A stretch of 64,000 bases of DNA from contig NZ_JACCHP010000002.1 of the NCBI RefSeq assembly GCF_016031625.1, positions 372,001 to 436,000 on the forward strand, given 5' to 3'. The stretch comes from Bradyrhizobium agreste (GTDB taxonomy: Bacteria > Pseudomonadota > Alphaproteobacteria > Rhizobiales > Xanthobacteraceae). The position numbers were made by a program, and so were the translations under genes. Under the pieces are notes generated by a model. The model saw only the letters and a program-made list of their open reading frames with translations, made no database searches and was not told where the DNA came from. Positions 17,779 through 27,095 of this stretch are shown piece by piece. Position 1 is the first letter of the stretch; the number at the start of each line of letters is the position of its first letter.

Positions 17779-18501
17779 ATGGCTGAGACCGTGCTGACGA
17801 ATCCGGGCCAATCGACTGCACAGCTTGAAGGCTGGCGCGGCATCGCCGCCGACTGGGCCTCGGATCAACGCGCCTTCAAAAACGTGTCCTGGGGTAAGGC
17901 CATGATGTGGATCTTCCTCCTCAGCGACACCTTCATCTTCAGTTGCTTCCTGCTCTCCTACATGACGGCGCGCATGTCGACGACCGTGCCCTGGCCCAAC
18001 CCCAGCGAGGTCTTCGCTCTCAACATCGCCGGCAAGCACATTCCGCTGATCCTGATCGCCATCATGACCTTCATCCTGATCAGCAGCAGCGGGACGATGG
18101 CGATGGCGGTCAATTTCGGCTACCGCCGCGATCGCGTGAGAACCGCAATCCTGATGCTGGTCACGGCGGCGTTCGGCGCAACATTCGTCGGAATGCAGGC
18201 CTTCGAATGGACCAAGCTGATCATGGAGGGCGTCCGTCCCTGGGGCAATCCGTGGGGCGCGGCGCAGTTTGGTGCGAGCTTCTTCATGATCACGGGCTTC
18301 CACGGCACCCATGTGACGATCGGTGTGATCTTCCTGATCGCCATTGCGCGGAAGGTCTTTCGCGGCGATTTCGACGTCGAGAGGCGCGGCTTCTTCACGA
18401 GCCGCAAGGGGTATTACGAGATCGTCGAGATCACGGGCCTGTACTGGCACTTCGTCGATCTCGTGTGGGTGTTCATCTTTGCATTCTTCTATCTTTGGTG
18501 A
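17779..18501 (+). CDS. coxP: Cytochrome c oxidase subunit III (CoxP type)
   Basis: A 240-residue subunit III with about five membrane helices. The signature pieces are the Glu-bearing AFEWTKLI, FFMITGFHGTHVTIGVIFL, and YWHFVDLVWVFIF at the end, all typical of true subunit III. GGGAGGCGAG before the ATG is a strong ribosome site. The second III-like gene in the operon; it is more canonical than coxO in its HGTHV and YWHFVDLVW motifs. Confidence 0.92.
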   Translation: MAETVLTNPGQSTAQLEGWRGIAADWASDQRAFKNVSWGKAMMWIFLLSDTFIFSCFLLSYMTARMSTTVPWPNPSEVFALNIAGKHIPLILIAIMTFILISSSGTMAMAVNFGYRRDRVRTAILMLVTAAFGATFVGMQAFEWTKLIMEGVRPWGNPWGAAQFGASFFMITGFHGTHVTIGVIFLIAIARKVFRGDFDVERRGFFTSRKGYYEIVEITGLYWHFVDLVWVFIFAFFYLW

Positions 18502-18510
18502 GGTCGGCGC

Positions 18511-18903
18511 ATGACAAACGCGACGGTACACATGGAAGGGCGGCTCCACGCTCCGGCGCATGGCGCAGTCGCAACGGGAGCCGTTCACGCCAAGGGGCAA
18601 CAGCACCCGATCAAGCTCTACCTCGTGGTCTGGGGCTGGTTATTCGTCCTCAGCACGTGCTCCTACCTCGTCGACTACTTTGGCCTGCATGGCTATCTGC
18701 GGTGGTCGCTGATCCTGCTGTTCATGGTGTTGAAGGCCGGCCTGATCGTCGCCGTCTTCATGCACATGGCCTGGGAGCGGCTGGCCCTGGCCTACGCCAT
18801 CCTGCTGCCGCCGATCGCGGTATTGGTATTTGTATCGATCATGGTGCTGGAATCCGAATACACGCACTTCCTAAGGGTGCTGTTTTTCGTAAGCCCGTCA
18901 TAG
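18511..18903 (+). CDS. Cytochrome c oxidase subunit IV family protein
   Basis: A 130-residue protein with a His/Ala-rich soluble N-terminus (about 35 residues) and three membrane helices, with the family motif FMVLKAGLIVAVFMHM. Proteins of this prokaryotic subunit IV family sit beside subunit III in aa3- and bo3-type oxidases and assist assembly. It starts 9 bases after coxP, so it is the fifth gene of the operon. It ends 25 bases before the convergent nadE stop. Confidence 0.85.
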   Translation: MTNATVHMEGRLHAPAHGAVATGAVHAKGQQHPIKLYLVVWGWLFVLSTCSYLVDYFGLHGYLRWSLILLFMVLKAGLIVAVFMHMAWERLALAYAILLPPIAVLVFVSIMVLESEYTHFLRVLFFVSPS

Positions 18904-18928
18904 CGCCCGCCGTCGCTCAAGCTGGGCT

Positions 18929-20686
18929 TCACCCCTCGAACGCGTCGATTGACGCCGTGCTTCCGCGTGACACCAGCGCCTCATCCGCCGCCGGCAACGG
19001 CTCGCCCTTGTCGCGGAAGCGGTTGGTGATGGGATAGCGGCGGTCGCGGCCGAAATTCCGTGGCGTCACCTTCACGCCAGGCGCGGCCTGGCGGCGCTTG
19101 TATTCGGCGACGTTGAGGAGATGGTCGATGCGGGTGACGGTCTCGCGGTCGAAGCCGGCAGCGATGATCTGATCCAGCGGCTCTTCGCGCTCGACCAGGC
19201 GCTCCAGGATGGGGTCGAGCACCTCGTAAGGCGGCAGCGCATCCTCATCGCGCTGGTTCTCGCGCAGCTCCGCGGTCGGCGGACGCGTGATGATGTCGGG
19301 CGGGATCACCTCGCCAGCCGGGCCGAGCGCGCCGTCAGGCTTCCAGCTGTTGCGCAGGCGCGCCAGCCGAAACACCTGCGTCTTGTAGATGTCCTTGATC
19401 GGGTTGAAGCCGCCATTCATGTCGCCATAGAGCGTGGCGTAGCCGACCGACATCTCCGACTTGTTGCCGGTCGTCACCACCATCAGCCCCGTCTTGTTGG
19501 AGATCGCCATCAGAAGCGTGCCGCGGGTGCGGGCCTGGAGGTTTTCCTCGGTGATATCGGGCGGCAGGTTCTTGAAGATGCCGGACAGGATGGTCTCGAA
19601 CCCGGTCACGGCTTCGGCGATCGGCAGCACCTCGTAGCGGATGCCGAGATGGCCGGCGAGCTCGCCGGCATCCGCGATCGAATGCGGCGCGGTGTAGCGG
19701 TAAGGCAGCATCACGCCATGCACTTGGTCGACGCCGAGCGCGTCGACCGCGATCGCCGCGCAGAGCGCCGAATCGATGCCACCGGAAATGCCGAGCAGCA
19801 CGCCGGGAAAGCCGTTCTTGGCGACGTAATCGCGCAAGCCCAGCACGCAGGCAGCGTAGTCGGCCTTGTCGCCCTCGGGCAGCTCGGCGATCGGCCCGGT
19901 GCAGCGCCAGTCGTCGCCGTTTCTGCCAAAGCGCAACGTGACGATGCTCTCTTCGAACGCCGGCAGCTGCGCCGCGAGCGAGAGATCGCCGTTGAGCGCA
20001 AACGAAGCGCCATCGAACACCAGTTCGTCCTGGCCGCCGACCTGGTTGAGATAGACCAGCGGCAGCCCGCTCTCGGTCACGCGCGCCACCGCGACCGACA
20101 GGCGCACGTCGTTCTTGTCGCGGGCGTAAGGCGAGCCGTTCGGCACCAGGATGATCTCGGCGCCGGTCTCGGCCAGCGTCTCGACCACGTTCTCGTAGTC
20201 CTCGGACTCTTCCAGCCAGATGTCCTCGCAGATCGGCACGCCAATGCGCACGCCGCGCACGGTCATGGGACCGGCGGCGGGGCCGCGCGAAAACAGCCGC
20301 TTCTCGTCGAACACGCCGTAATTCGGCAGGTTGCACTTGAAGCGCAGGCTCGCGATGCGGCCGCCATCGAGCAGCGCGCAGGCATTGTAGAGCCTGCCCT
20401 CCTCGACCCAGGGCGTGCCGACCAGCATCGCGGGCCCGCCATCTTCGGTCTCGCGCGCGAGGCTTTCGATCGCGGCGCGGCAGGCGGCCTGGAAGGCGGG
20501 CTTCTGCACCAGGTCTTCCGGCGGATAGCCGGCGATGAACAGTTCTGGAAACAGCACGAGATCGGCGCCGTCGGACTTCGCCTGCACCCGCGCCGCGCGC
20601 GCTTGGGCGGCATTGCCCTCCACGTCGCCCATGGTCGGATTGAGCTGGGCGATCGTGACCGCGAATGTATCGAGACGTACGGTCAT
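18929..20686 (-). CDS. nadE: Glutamine-dependent NAD+ synthase
   Basis: Amidates deamido-NAD using glutamine, the last step of NAD+ synthesis. The 585-residue protein has an N-terminal nitrilase-type glutaminase domain with the catalytic triad Glu (FPELFIAGYPP), Lys (FKCNLPNYGVF) and Cys (VPICEDIW), then the C-terminal ammonia-using synthetase domain with the ATP loop LGISGGIDSAL. ATG 20686 is where similarity begins; an in-frame start at 20740 would overlap dgkA. It is the last gene in a unit with the DAHP synthase and dgkA, 22 bases after dgkA. Confidence 0.95.
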   Translation of the reverse strand: MTVRLDTFAVTIAQLNPTMGDVEGNAAQARAARVQAKSDGADLVLFPELFIAGYPPEDLVQKPAFQAACRAAIESLARETEDGGPAMLVGTPWVEEGRLYNACALLDGGRIASLRFKCNLPNYGVFDEKRLFSRGPAAGPMTVRGVRIGVPICEDIWLEESEDYENVVETLAETGAEIILVPNGSPYARDKNDVRLSVAVARVTESGLPLVYLNQVGGQDELVFDGASFALNGDLSLAAQLPAFEESIVTLRFGRNGDDWRCTGPIAELPEGDKADYAACVLGLRDYVAKNGFPGVLLGISGGIDSALCAAIAVDALGVDQVHGVMLPYRYTAPHSIADAGELAGHLGIRYEVLPIAEAVTGFETILSGIFKNLPPDITEENLQARTRGTLLMAISNKTGLMVVTTGNKSEMSVGYATLYGDMNGGFNPIKDIYKTQVFRLARLRNSWKPDGALGPAGEVIPPDIITRPPTAELRENQRDEDALPPYEVLDPILERLVEREEPLDQIIAAGFDRETVTRIDHLLNVAEYKRRQAAPGVKVTPRNFGRDRRYPITNRFRDKGEPLPAADEALVSRGSTASIDAFEG

Positions 20687-20708
20687 GGCCGCCCTATCCG
20701 ATCCCGAG

Positions 20709-21062
20709 TTACAGGAACCCCAATCGCTCGATGACGGCAATGATCCAGAACGCGCCCGCCATCAAGAGTGCAACGCCGACCGCGGCCGAGCCCATGTCCT
20801 TGACGCGGCCGATCTGCTTGTCGTGATCCAAGGTCAGCCGGTCGGCGAGCTTCTCGATTGCGGTATTGAGCAGCTCGACTGTCAGCACGAATGCGACCGA
20901 ACACACCAATTCGACCGCGCGCATCGCGGTCGCGCCGATGAACCAGGCCAGCGGCACCGACAGCAGCAGCGCAAAGATCTCCTCGCGGATGGCCTGTTCC
21001 GAGCGGAACGCAAAGGCCATACCGTTGCGGGAATTGATCGTGGCCTTCCAGATCCGCAGCAA
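20709..21062 (-). CDS. dgkA: Diacylglycerol kinase
   Basis: A 117-residue trimeric membrane kinase that recycles diacylglycerol to phosphatidic acid. Three membrane helices follow a short amphipathic start; the family active-site stretch ELLNTAIEKLADR, with Glu and Asn for ATP and magnesium, is clear, followed by GRVKDMGSAAVG. The start is TTG 21062, 4 bases after the DAHP synthase stop; no ATG of proper length is available. Sandwiched between the DAHP synthase gene and nadE on the same strand. Confidence 0.93.
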   Translation of the reverse strand: MLRIWKATINSRNGMAFAFRSEQAIREEIFALLLSVPLAWFIGATAMRAVELVCSVAFVLTVELLNTAIEKLADRLTLDHDKQIGRVKDMGSAAVGVALLMAGAFWIIAVIERLGFL

Positions 21063-21066
21063 GGTC

Positions 21067-22455
21067 TTACAGCCCCGCTGCGGCCGGAATCGGCTGGGTC
21101 TTGCCGGCGCGCTCCTGCTTGAGCAGCTCCGCCACCAGGAAAGCCATATCGATGGATTGCTCGGCGTTGAGGCGGGGATCGCAGACCGTGTGGTAGCGGT
21201 CGTTGAGATCCTCGTCCGTGATCGCGCGGGCGCCGCCGAGGCACTCGGTGACGTCCTGGCCGGTCATTTCCAGATGCACGCCGCCGGCATGGGTGCCCTC
21301 GGCGGCGTGGATCGCGAAGAACGACTTGACCTCGGACAGGATGCGGTCGAACGGTCGCGTCTTGTAGCCGGACGTCGAGGTGATGGTGTTGCCGTGCATG
21401 GGATCGCACGACCAGACCACCGCCCGGCCTTCGCGCTTCACGGCCCGGATCATGTTCGGCAGATGCTCGCCGATCTTGTCGGAGCCGAAGCGGCCGATCA
21501 GCGTCAGGCGGCCCGGCTCGTTGTCGGGATTGAGCACGTCGATCAGCTTCAACAGCTCGTCTACCTTGAGCGAGGGGCCGCATTTCAGCCCGATCGGGTT
21601 CTTGATGCCGCGGAAATATTCGACATGGCCGTGATCGAGCTGGCGGGTGCGGTCGCCGATCCAGAGCATGTGGCCCGAGGTCGCGTACCAGTCGCCGGTA
21701 GTGGAATCGACGCGGGTCATGGCCTGCTCGTAGCCGAGCAGCAGCGCCTCGTGGCTGGTGTAGAAATCGGTGGCACGCAGCTCCGGATGGCTCTCGAGGT
21801 CGAGGCCGCAGGCGCGCATGAAGTTGAGCGCGTCAGAGATGCGGTCGGCCAGCTCCTTGTAGCGGCGTGACTGCGGGCTATCCTTGAGGAAACCGAGCAT
21901 CCATTGATGCACGCTGCCGAGATTGGCGAAACCGCCGGTGGCGAAGGCGCGCAGCAGGTTGAGCGTCGCGGCGGACTGGCGATAGGCCATCAGCTGGCGC
22001 TGCGGATCGGGAATGCGCGCTTCCCTGGTGAAGGCGATGTCGTTGACGATGTCGCCGCGATAGCTCGGCAGCTCGACGCCGTTCACCTTCTCGGTCGGCG
22101 ACGACCGCGGTTTGGCGAACTGGCCGGCGATGCGGCCGACCTTCACCACGGGGACGGCGCCGGCATAGGTCAGCACCACCGCCATCTGCAGCAGCACGCG
22201 GAAGAAGTCGCGGATGTTGTTGGCGCCGTGCTCGGCGAAGCTCTCGGCGCAGTCGCCGCCCTGGAGCAGGAAGGCCTCGCCGGCCGCAACGCGGCCCAAG
22301 GCCTTCTTCAGGTTGCGCGCCTCGCCCGCGAATACCAGCGGCGGAAAGGTCGCAAGCTGCGCCTCGACGTCGGCCAAAGCCTTGGCGTCGGGATATTCGG
22401 GCACCTGTAGCACCGGCTTGCTGCGCCAGGACTCGGGCGTCCACCGCTCGGACAT
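21067..22455 (-). CDS. Class II 3-deoxy-7-phosphoheptulonate (DAHP) synthase
   Basis: Condenses phosphoenolpyruvate and erythrose 4-phosphate, the first step of the shikimate pathway. The 462-residue protein is of the plant-like class II type: WTPESWR at the start, [34 protein letters not shown] and [15 protein letters not shown], which hold metal and substrate residues. ATG 22455 follows GGAGAG. dgkA begins 4 bases after its stop. It is divergent from the alpha/beta hydrolase gene. Confidence 0.95.
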   Translation of the reverse strand: MSERWTPESWRSKPVLQVPEYPDAKALADVEAQLATFPPLVFAGEARNLKKALGRVAAGEAFLLQGGDCAESFAEHGANNIRDFFRVLLQMAVVLTYAGAVPVVKVGRIAGQFAKPRSSPTEKVNGVELPSYRGDIVNDIAFTREARIPDPQRQLMAYRQSAATLNLLRAFATGGFANLGSVHQWMLGFLKDSPQSRRYKELADRISDALNFMRACGLDLESHPELRATDFYTSHEALLLGYEQAMTRVDSTTGDWYATSGHMLWIGDRTRQLDHGHVEYFRGIKNPIGLKCGPSLKVDELLKLIDVLNPDNEPGRLTLIGRFGSDKIGEHLPNMIRAVKREGRAVVWSCDPMHGNTITSTSGYKTRPFDRILSEVKSFFAIHAAEGTHAGGVHLEMTGQDVTECLGGARAITDEDLNDRYHTVCDPRLNAEQSIDMAFLVAELLKQERAGKTQPIPAAAGL

Positions 22456-22636
22456 CGCAATCTCTCCGTGAAGCAAAAACCACAACCTGATCTAGGGGTT
22501 GCGAGGGCCGCCTTATACACAGGCCGGCCACGTCCCGCCAGTTGTAAATCCATTTCGCAGCGCAAACCCTTGCGGCCAAAGCCGAATTCGCATTTGCTTG
22601 GGCAGGCTTGAGGAATCCGACAGGACACCGACTGCC

Positions 22637-23533
22637 ATGGGCGCGGCACTGGATGACGTTTTCATCGACGAGATCAGCTTCCCGGCAGCCGACGGCTATG
22701 CCCTGACCGGCACCCTGTTCCTGCCGCGCGGCGCCAAGCGCCATGCCGTCCTGATCAATTCGGCGACTGCCGTGCCGCGCAAGATCTATCGGGGCTTTGC
22801 GTCCTACCTTGCCCATCGCGGCTGCGCGGTGCTGACCTACGATTATCGCGGCATCGGCGACTCCCGCCTGCCGGCGATGGTCGGCTACAACCGGCCGAAA
22901 TCGCTGGTCGGCTTCAAGGCCTCGATGTCGGACTGGGCCGCGCTCGACGTCACCGCCGCGGCCAGCTGGATGCGCGAGCGCTATCATGCCCTGCCGCTCG
23001 CCTATGTCGGCCATTCCTTCGGCGGCCAGGCGCTCGGGCTGATCGCGAACAACAGCGAGATCTCGCGCGCCGCCTTGGTGGCCTCGCAGGCCGCGACATG
23101 GCGGTTGATGACCTCGCCGGAAAAATACCGGGTCTACGCCTTCATGAATTTTGTCGGCGTGCCGCTGGCCCATGCACTCGGTTACGCACCGGGCTGGGCC
23201 GGTGTCGGCGAGGATCTGCCCAAGGGCGTCTTCCTGCAATGGACCAAATGGGTCTCGAGCCCGCGCTATCTCTTCGATTCAAAGTTGCCGGCACTGGCAA
23301 ATTTCGCCAATTTCAAAGGCGAGCTGCGCGCGCTGTGCTTCTCCGACGATCCCTGGGCGACGCGCCCTGCGGTCGAGCTGCTCGCGAGCGGATTCACCGC
23401 GATCAAGCCGGAGGTGCTGACGGTCAAACCGTCCGACGTCGGCGCCAAGGGAATAGGTCATTTCGGCTTCTTCCGCCCCGAGCACCGCGACACGCTGTGG
23501 CGCGGCGTCGCGGAATGGATTCAGGGGGAATGA
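22637..23533 (+). CDS. Alpha/beta hydrolase
   Basis: A 298-residue alpha/beta-hydrolase-fold protein of the esterase/lipase type. The nucleophile Ser lies in the elbow GHSFGG near residue 122, an Asp candidate in the SDDPWAT loop near residue 236, and the His in GHFGFF near residue 275. The YDYRGIGDS motif of the family is present. The substrate is unknown. ATG 22637 begins at the first conserved strand; an earlier in-frame start at 22499 adds residues without homology. A hairpin follows the stop. Confidence 0.85.
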   Translation: MGAALDDVFIDEISFPAADGYALTGTLFLPRGAKRHAVLINSATAVPRKIYRGFASYLAHRGCAVLTYDYRGIGDSRLPAMVGYNRPKSLVGFKASMSDWAALDVTAAASWMRERYHALPLAYVGHSFGGQALGLIANNSEISRAALVASQAATWRLMTSPEKYRVYAFMNFVGVPLAHALGYAPGWAGVGEDLPKGVFLQWTKWVSSPRYLFDSKLPALANFANFKGELRALCFSDDPWATRPAVELLASGFTAIKPEVLTVKPSDVGAKGIGHFGFFRPEHRDTLWRGVAEWIQGE

Positions 23534-23538
23534 GGCTG

Positions 23539-23565
23539 TTCACCTCTCCCGAACGGAGAGGTGAA
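23539..23565. terminator. Hairpin after the alpha/beta hydrolase gene
   Basis: TTCACCTCTCC (23539-23549) pairs with GGAGAGGTGAA (23555-23565) around a 5-base loop, 5 bases after the stop codon. There is no T-run, so it is a possible transcript 3' stem rather than a proven terminator. Nearly the same stem occurs at 28274-28300. Confidence 0.5.
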
Positions 23566-23601
23566 GCGGAGCAAGCCGACCCAGCTCCATCTCATCATCC
23601 A

Positions 23602-23865
23602 CTATCGGATGATCGTCGTCAGCGACGAGTAGCGCCGGTTCGGCTTGGCGTCGCCAGGTGCGAACTGCGCGAAGGCGTCGCTGACGCGGACGGCCGGAGG
23701 CGTGTCGCTCGCGAACCGAAACTCCTTCGGCCGCGGTGCATAGAAGCTGGCGCGGTAATAAGCGTCGTCGAAACGCGCCTCGCCGACGCCGAACAATGCG
23801 TCACAGACCAGCAGGAGCGCGTAGACTCCCGCGACCGCTGCGACGATCTCCCTGAGAATTGTCAT
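23602..23865 (-). CDS. Small membrane-anchored protein, unknown function
   Basis: An 87-residue protein with one N-terminal hydrophobic segment (about residues 8-25), which may be a signal anchor, then a polar part with several Tyr, Phe and Pro residues. AGGGC lies before ATG 23865. The family is not recognised. It is convergent with the hydrolase gene and separate by 197 bp from the Ter module upstream. Confidence 0.55.
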   Translation of the reverse strand: MTILREIVAAVAGVYALLLVCDALFGVGEARFDDAYYRASFYAPRPKEFRFASDTPPAVRVSDAFAQFAPGDAKPNRRYSSLTTIIR

Positions 23866-24062
23866 GCTGATGCCCTGCCCTTTTGCGGGCAGGATGCCGA
23901 TCGGTTCCAAAGACCTGGTTTAAGGCGCCGTACTTCTTGTCAGGAGCGTTTGCCCGCGCTGAACCGATTGCAGACAATTCTATCGATCTCAAAAGAAGAG
24001 CTCGCCCGACCGGACGCTCAGGCGGGCTCCAAGATTGGCCGCTCGGAGGTCGGCCAGCCAGA

Positions 24063-24641
24063 TCAGCCGTGCTCGGCCTCCTTGCCATGGCCGCTTTCGC
24101 TGAGGCGGTCGACCCAGGCGATGCCGATCGCCGAGATGATGAAGGTCAAGTGAATCAGCACCTGCCACATCACCCCGGTCTCGGTGAAATTGCTCCGCGT
24201 CGTGCCGAGATTGCCGGCCTCGATGAAGGTCCTGAGCAGCGAGATCGAGGAGATGCCGATGATCGCCATCGCGAGCTTGATCTTGAGCACGCTGGCATTG
24301 ACGTGGCTGAGCCATTCCGGCTCGTCCGGATGCCCGCTCAGGTTCAGGCGGGAGACGAAGGTCTCGTAGCCGCCGACGATCACCATCACCAAGAGGTTCG
24401 AGATCATGACGACGTCGATCAGCCCGAGCACGACCAGCATGATCTGCTGCTCGCTGGCGTCGAACGAATGCACGACGAGGTGCCAGAGCTCCTTCAGGAA
24501 CAACAGCACATAGACGGCCTGCGCGACGATGAGGCCGATATAGAGCGGCAGTTGCAGCCAGCGCGAGCCGAAGATCAGCTTCGGAAACAGGCCGACCGGC
24601 GGCAGTGGCGCGGCCGAAAGTGCTTTGGGTTCAGACGTCAT
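24063..24641 (-). CDS. UPF0114 (YqhA-type) membrane protein
   Basis: A 192-residue protein of the TIGR00645/UPF0114 family with about four membrane helices. Family parts are [20 protein letters not shown] and [20 protein letters not shown], with FESRL-like FVSRLNL in between. The function is unknown in this family. It lies 30 bases downstream of the TerC gene and is the last gene of the TerB/TerC module. Confidence 0.88.
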   Translation of the reverse strand: MTSEPKALSAAPLPPVGLFPKLIFGSRWLQLPLYIGLIVAQAVYVLLFLKELWHLVVHSFDASEQQIMLVVLGLIDVVMISNLLVMVIVGGYETFVSRLNLSGHPDEPEWLSHVNASVLKIKLAMAIIGISSISLLRTFIEAGNLGTTRSNFTETGVMWQVLIHLTFIISAIGIAWVDRLSESGHGKEAEHG

Positions 24642-24671
24642 TGATCACTCCGGATTAGACTGCATGCGCCT

Positions 24672-25307
24672 TTAGAGACTCGCGATGACGGGTGCGAGCT
24701 CGAGCGAGCCCCGATAGATCATCTCGAAAGCCACGTAAATGATGATGGCGAGGCCGACATAGGCGACCCAGCGATGCTTCTGGAGCACGCGGCCGAGCAG
24801 ATCGGCGGCGACGCCCATCATCGCAACCGACAGCAGCAGGCCGAAGACGAGGATGTAGGGATGCTCGCGCGCGGCGCCCGCGACCGCAAGCACGTTGTCG
24901 AGCGACATCGAGACGTCGGCGGCGACGATCTGCACCGCCGCCTGGCCGAAGGTTTTTCCTTGCACCGGCGCAGCTTCCGCGCCGCCATGGCTGAAGGCGA
25001 GCTGCCGCGAATGCGCAGACTGCTCGCGCAATTCGCGCCACATCTTCCAGCACACCCAGAGCAGCAGCACGCCGCCGGCGAGCAGCAGGCCGATGATCTG
25101 CAGGAGCTGGGTCGCGACGCCGGCAAAGACGATGCGCAAGCCCGTGGCCGCGGCGATGCCGACGATGATGGCGCGGCGGCGCTGCTCGGCCGGCAATCCT
25201 GCCGCGGCGAGACCGATGACCACGGCGTTGTCGCCGGCGAGCACGAGGTCGATCAGGATGACTTGGAACAGCGCGGTCAGCGCTTCGGGCGTGATGAATT
25301 CGGTCAT
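24672..25307 (-). CDS. TerC family membrane protein (YjbE type)
   Basis: A 211-residue TerC-like protein with six or seven helices. The acidic intramembrane motifs ILIDLVLAGDNAVVIGLA and VAADVSMSLDNVLAVAG, with conserved Asp and Asn residues, are the family hallmark and likely bind a metal ion. TerC proteins take part in tellurite resistance modules and manganese export or metalation of exported enzymes; which applies here is unknown. Its ATG overlaps the stop of the upstream membrane gene (ATGA). Confidence 0.92.
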   Translation of the reverse strand: MTEFITPEALTALFQVILIDLVLAGDNAVVIGLAAAGLPAEQRRRAIIVGIAAATGLRIVFAGVATQLLQIIGLLLAGGVLLLWVCWKMWRELREQSAHSRQLAFSHGGAEAAPVQGKTFGQAAVQIVAADVSMSLDNVLAVAGAAREHPYILVFGLLLSVAMMGVAADLLGRVLQKHRWVAYVGLAIIIYVAFEMIYRGSLELAPVIASL

Positions 25308-25666
25308 GTTTGATCATTCTTCGATGCCGACAGATCGAGCCAATGCGGCTTGCGACGTTCGATCCAGTCGAAGACCTTTGAACGGGAGGAGCGCAGCGCA
25401 GGCACATCCTCGGCGAGCAGCGCGAGGCCGAGCGGCAGCATCCAGACGCCGAGCACCGGCAGGAAGGCGAGCACACCGCCGACGATCAGCAGCGCGCCCG
25501 AGGGAATCCTGACCCAGCGGCTGGTCGGCTTGAGCAGATAGGTCAAGGTGTTGCTCATGCGCGGCGGCAGGCGGTCGACGAGCTTGGCCAGGCGCGGGTC
25601 TCCACCGGCGATCTGGTCGGCGTTCCCCTCGGTTTGCCTGGCGCGCTCGTTCGAAACCGTGCTCAT
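25304..25666 (-). CDS. Small membrane protein of the TerB/TerC module
   Basis: A 120-residue protein with a polar N-terminus (about 45 residues), a proline-rich hairpin of two hydrophobic stretches (about 55-85) and a charged C-terminus with RSKVFDWIERRKPHW. It begins 2 bases after the TerB stop and overlaps the TerC start, so it must be co-translated with both. I do not recognise a named family. Its position implies a link between soluble TerB and membrane TerC. Confidence 0.75.
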   Translation of the reverse strand: MSTVSNERARQTEGNADQIAGGDPRLAKLVDRLPPRMSNTLTYLLKPTSRWVRIPSGALLIVGGVLAFLPVLGVWMLPLGLALLAEDVPALRSSRSKVFDWIERRKPHWLDLSASKNDQT

Positions 25667-25668
25667 GC

Positions 25669-26136
25669 TTACTCCTTCGAGGCGGCCTGCAGCTTGGGGC
25701 CCGCCGCACTCGCCACAACCGGCTTCGCGCGCGGCAACACCAGCGTCAGCAAGCGCAACAATTTGATCGCCTGGACTTCGTGGGGATGGACGTCCTCGTC
25801 TGCGGCAGCAACGCGCTCCGACAGCTCCACCAGATGCGACGAGAGTGGCAGGTTCGAAACCGGTCGCAGCGTATCGATCACCACGTTGGCGAAATCCGGC
25901 TCTTCGAGCCGTTCGGCGAGTTCGTCAAACATCGCACAGAGCCGTTCGTCGGCGATGTGCGGCGCCAGCTTGCGGTCTCTGATGAAGCGGATCACCTCGT
26001 CGCGTTCGACCGGCGAGACGCGCCGGTCGGCGACCGCAACAAGCGCGCCGACGATCACCACGGCGGCCGCGGCCTGCTCGTTCAGGCTGGACGGTTCCGT
26101 GATCTCGATCTGATTTGAGGTTTTGGCGTCGGACAT
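25669..26136 (-). CDS. TerB-like acidic helical protein
   Basis: A 155-residue protein with the TerB fold: two repeats of helices with an acidic motif, VADRRVSPVERDEV near residue 37 and AAADEDVHPHEVQAI near residue 110, where Asp/Glu residues may bind metal. TerB proteins occur with TerC in stress-response modules. The ATG at 26136 follows AAGGGAG; the frame is open upstream to 26256 but has no support. It is the first gene of a four-gene operon (TerB, small membrane protein, TerC, UPF0114). Confidence 0.8.
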   Translation of the reverse strand: MSDAKTSNQIEITEPSSLNEQAAAAVVIVGALVAVADRRVSPVERDEVIRFIRDRKLAPHIADERLCAMFDELAERLEEPDFANVVIDTLRPVSNLPLSSHLVELSERVAAADEDVHPHEVQAIKLLRLLTLVLPRAKPVVASAAGPKLQAASKE

Positions 26137-26582
26137 CGTAGCTCCCTTAATTTGCGAAATGGCCGCACGGAGCTGCGATGGGGACGAATGGTCGGAGAGA
26201 ACAAAACAGGGGCCCGACAATCGGCCGATCCATCGCATTCGCGCGGGACAGGTCATCCGACATCACGAGGTTTGCCGACATCTGTCGGCGTCCTCGCCAG
26301 AGGGGCCCGGATTCTTGTTCGCCCCAGAGATAACGGCGGGCCTGTTGGAATCAAGGCGAGGACACTGCGACTAGCCGCCGCATCGGTTCCCTCGTCACGA
26401 ATTGTGTTGCGGACGCGCTGCAAAGCGACGGCATCGCAACCTTGTCATGTGGGATTGCTACATCTGCGAATTCAGGAACGAGCGCTTTCGTTGGACGCAG
26501 CGCTCCGGCACCGTCATAGCGCCCACGCAAGCTTCGGCAACGATATTGCCATTCCTGAATTCGGGAGATCGTGGAGCAGCGC
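26137..26582. other. Intergenic region, about 446 bp
   Basis: The promoter of the TerB module should lie here on the minus strand. Several short frames are open on both strands but none has a ribosome site with protein-like composition. No clear promoter motif was identified. Confidence 0.4.
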
Positions 26583-26768
26583 ATGAATCGCATCACATCC
26601 TGCGCCGGCTGCGGCCATCCGCTTGTCCCGATGCTGACGGCCAAAGGCCGCACAGAGCCGAGCTGCCTCTGGTGCGAAGGCTTCGACGCGCGCGCGATGG
26701 ACATGGCGAAATGGGCTGACAGCCCGTTCGGCAAGCCCGAGCCGGGGCTCCCTCGATCGTTCGACTGA
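26583..26768 (+). CDS. Small zinc-ribbon-like protein
   Basis: A 61-residue protein with two CxxC pairs, CAGC near residue 7 and CLWC near residue 28, spaced as in a zinc knuckle or ribbon. GTGGAG precedes ATG 26583; a GTG four codons earlier (26571) is an alternative. The rest is polar. The family is not recognised, and the function may be nucleic-acid or protein binding, but this is only inferred from the Cys pairs. Confidence 0.55.
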   Translation: MNRITSCAGCGHPLVPMLTAKGRTEPSCLWCEGFDARAMDMAKWADSPFGKPEPGLPRSFD

Positions 26769-27095
26769 ACCGTACCAGCGCGCGTCGGGCGGCCGGGACG
26801 GCTGCATGCGCTTTGCAGGGTATGGCGACAAATTAGACAGGACGAATAGCTTCGCCCACTTGCGGCTTGCGCGGACAGGTCGGGCGAGTTCGGCGGCACC
26901 TATTGTCTAACCTCAGGTGCAATCTCGATTATTTGCGCACCACGTGCAGCCGGCGGGCCGACACGCCGCATTGCGCTCCGGCTGGCCTGAAATTCGCAAG
27001 ACAGCATCAGGCCAAGTCCCTGCCCGGCCACGATGAGGAGCGGCAAGTTACGTGCGCTCGGCTCCGGGATGAACGGCCTCAGATCGGAGAATGCC
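26769..27095. other. Intergenic region, 327 bp
   Basis: No gene found. TTAGACA and TGTCTAA occur about 70 bases apart (near 26833 and 26903) but are too far apart for a usual operator. Presumably contains the promoter of the cupin-like gene. Confidence 0.4.

Noticed and set aside
26830..26910. TTAGACA/TGTCTAA inverted pair
   Set aside because: About 70 bases apart, too far for one operator, and not part of a stable hairpin.
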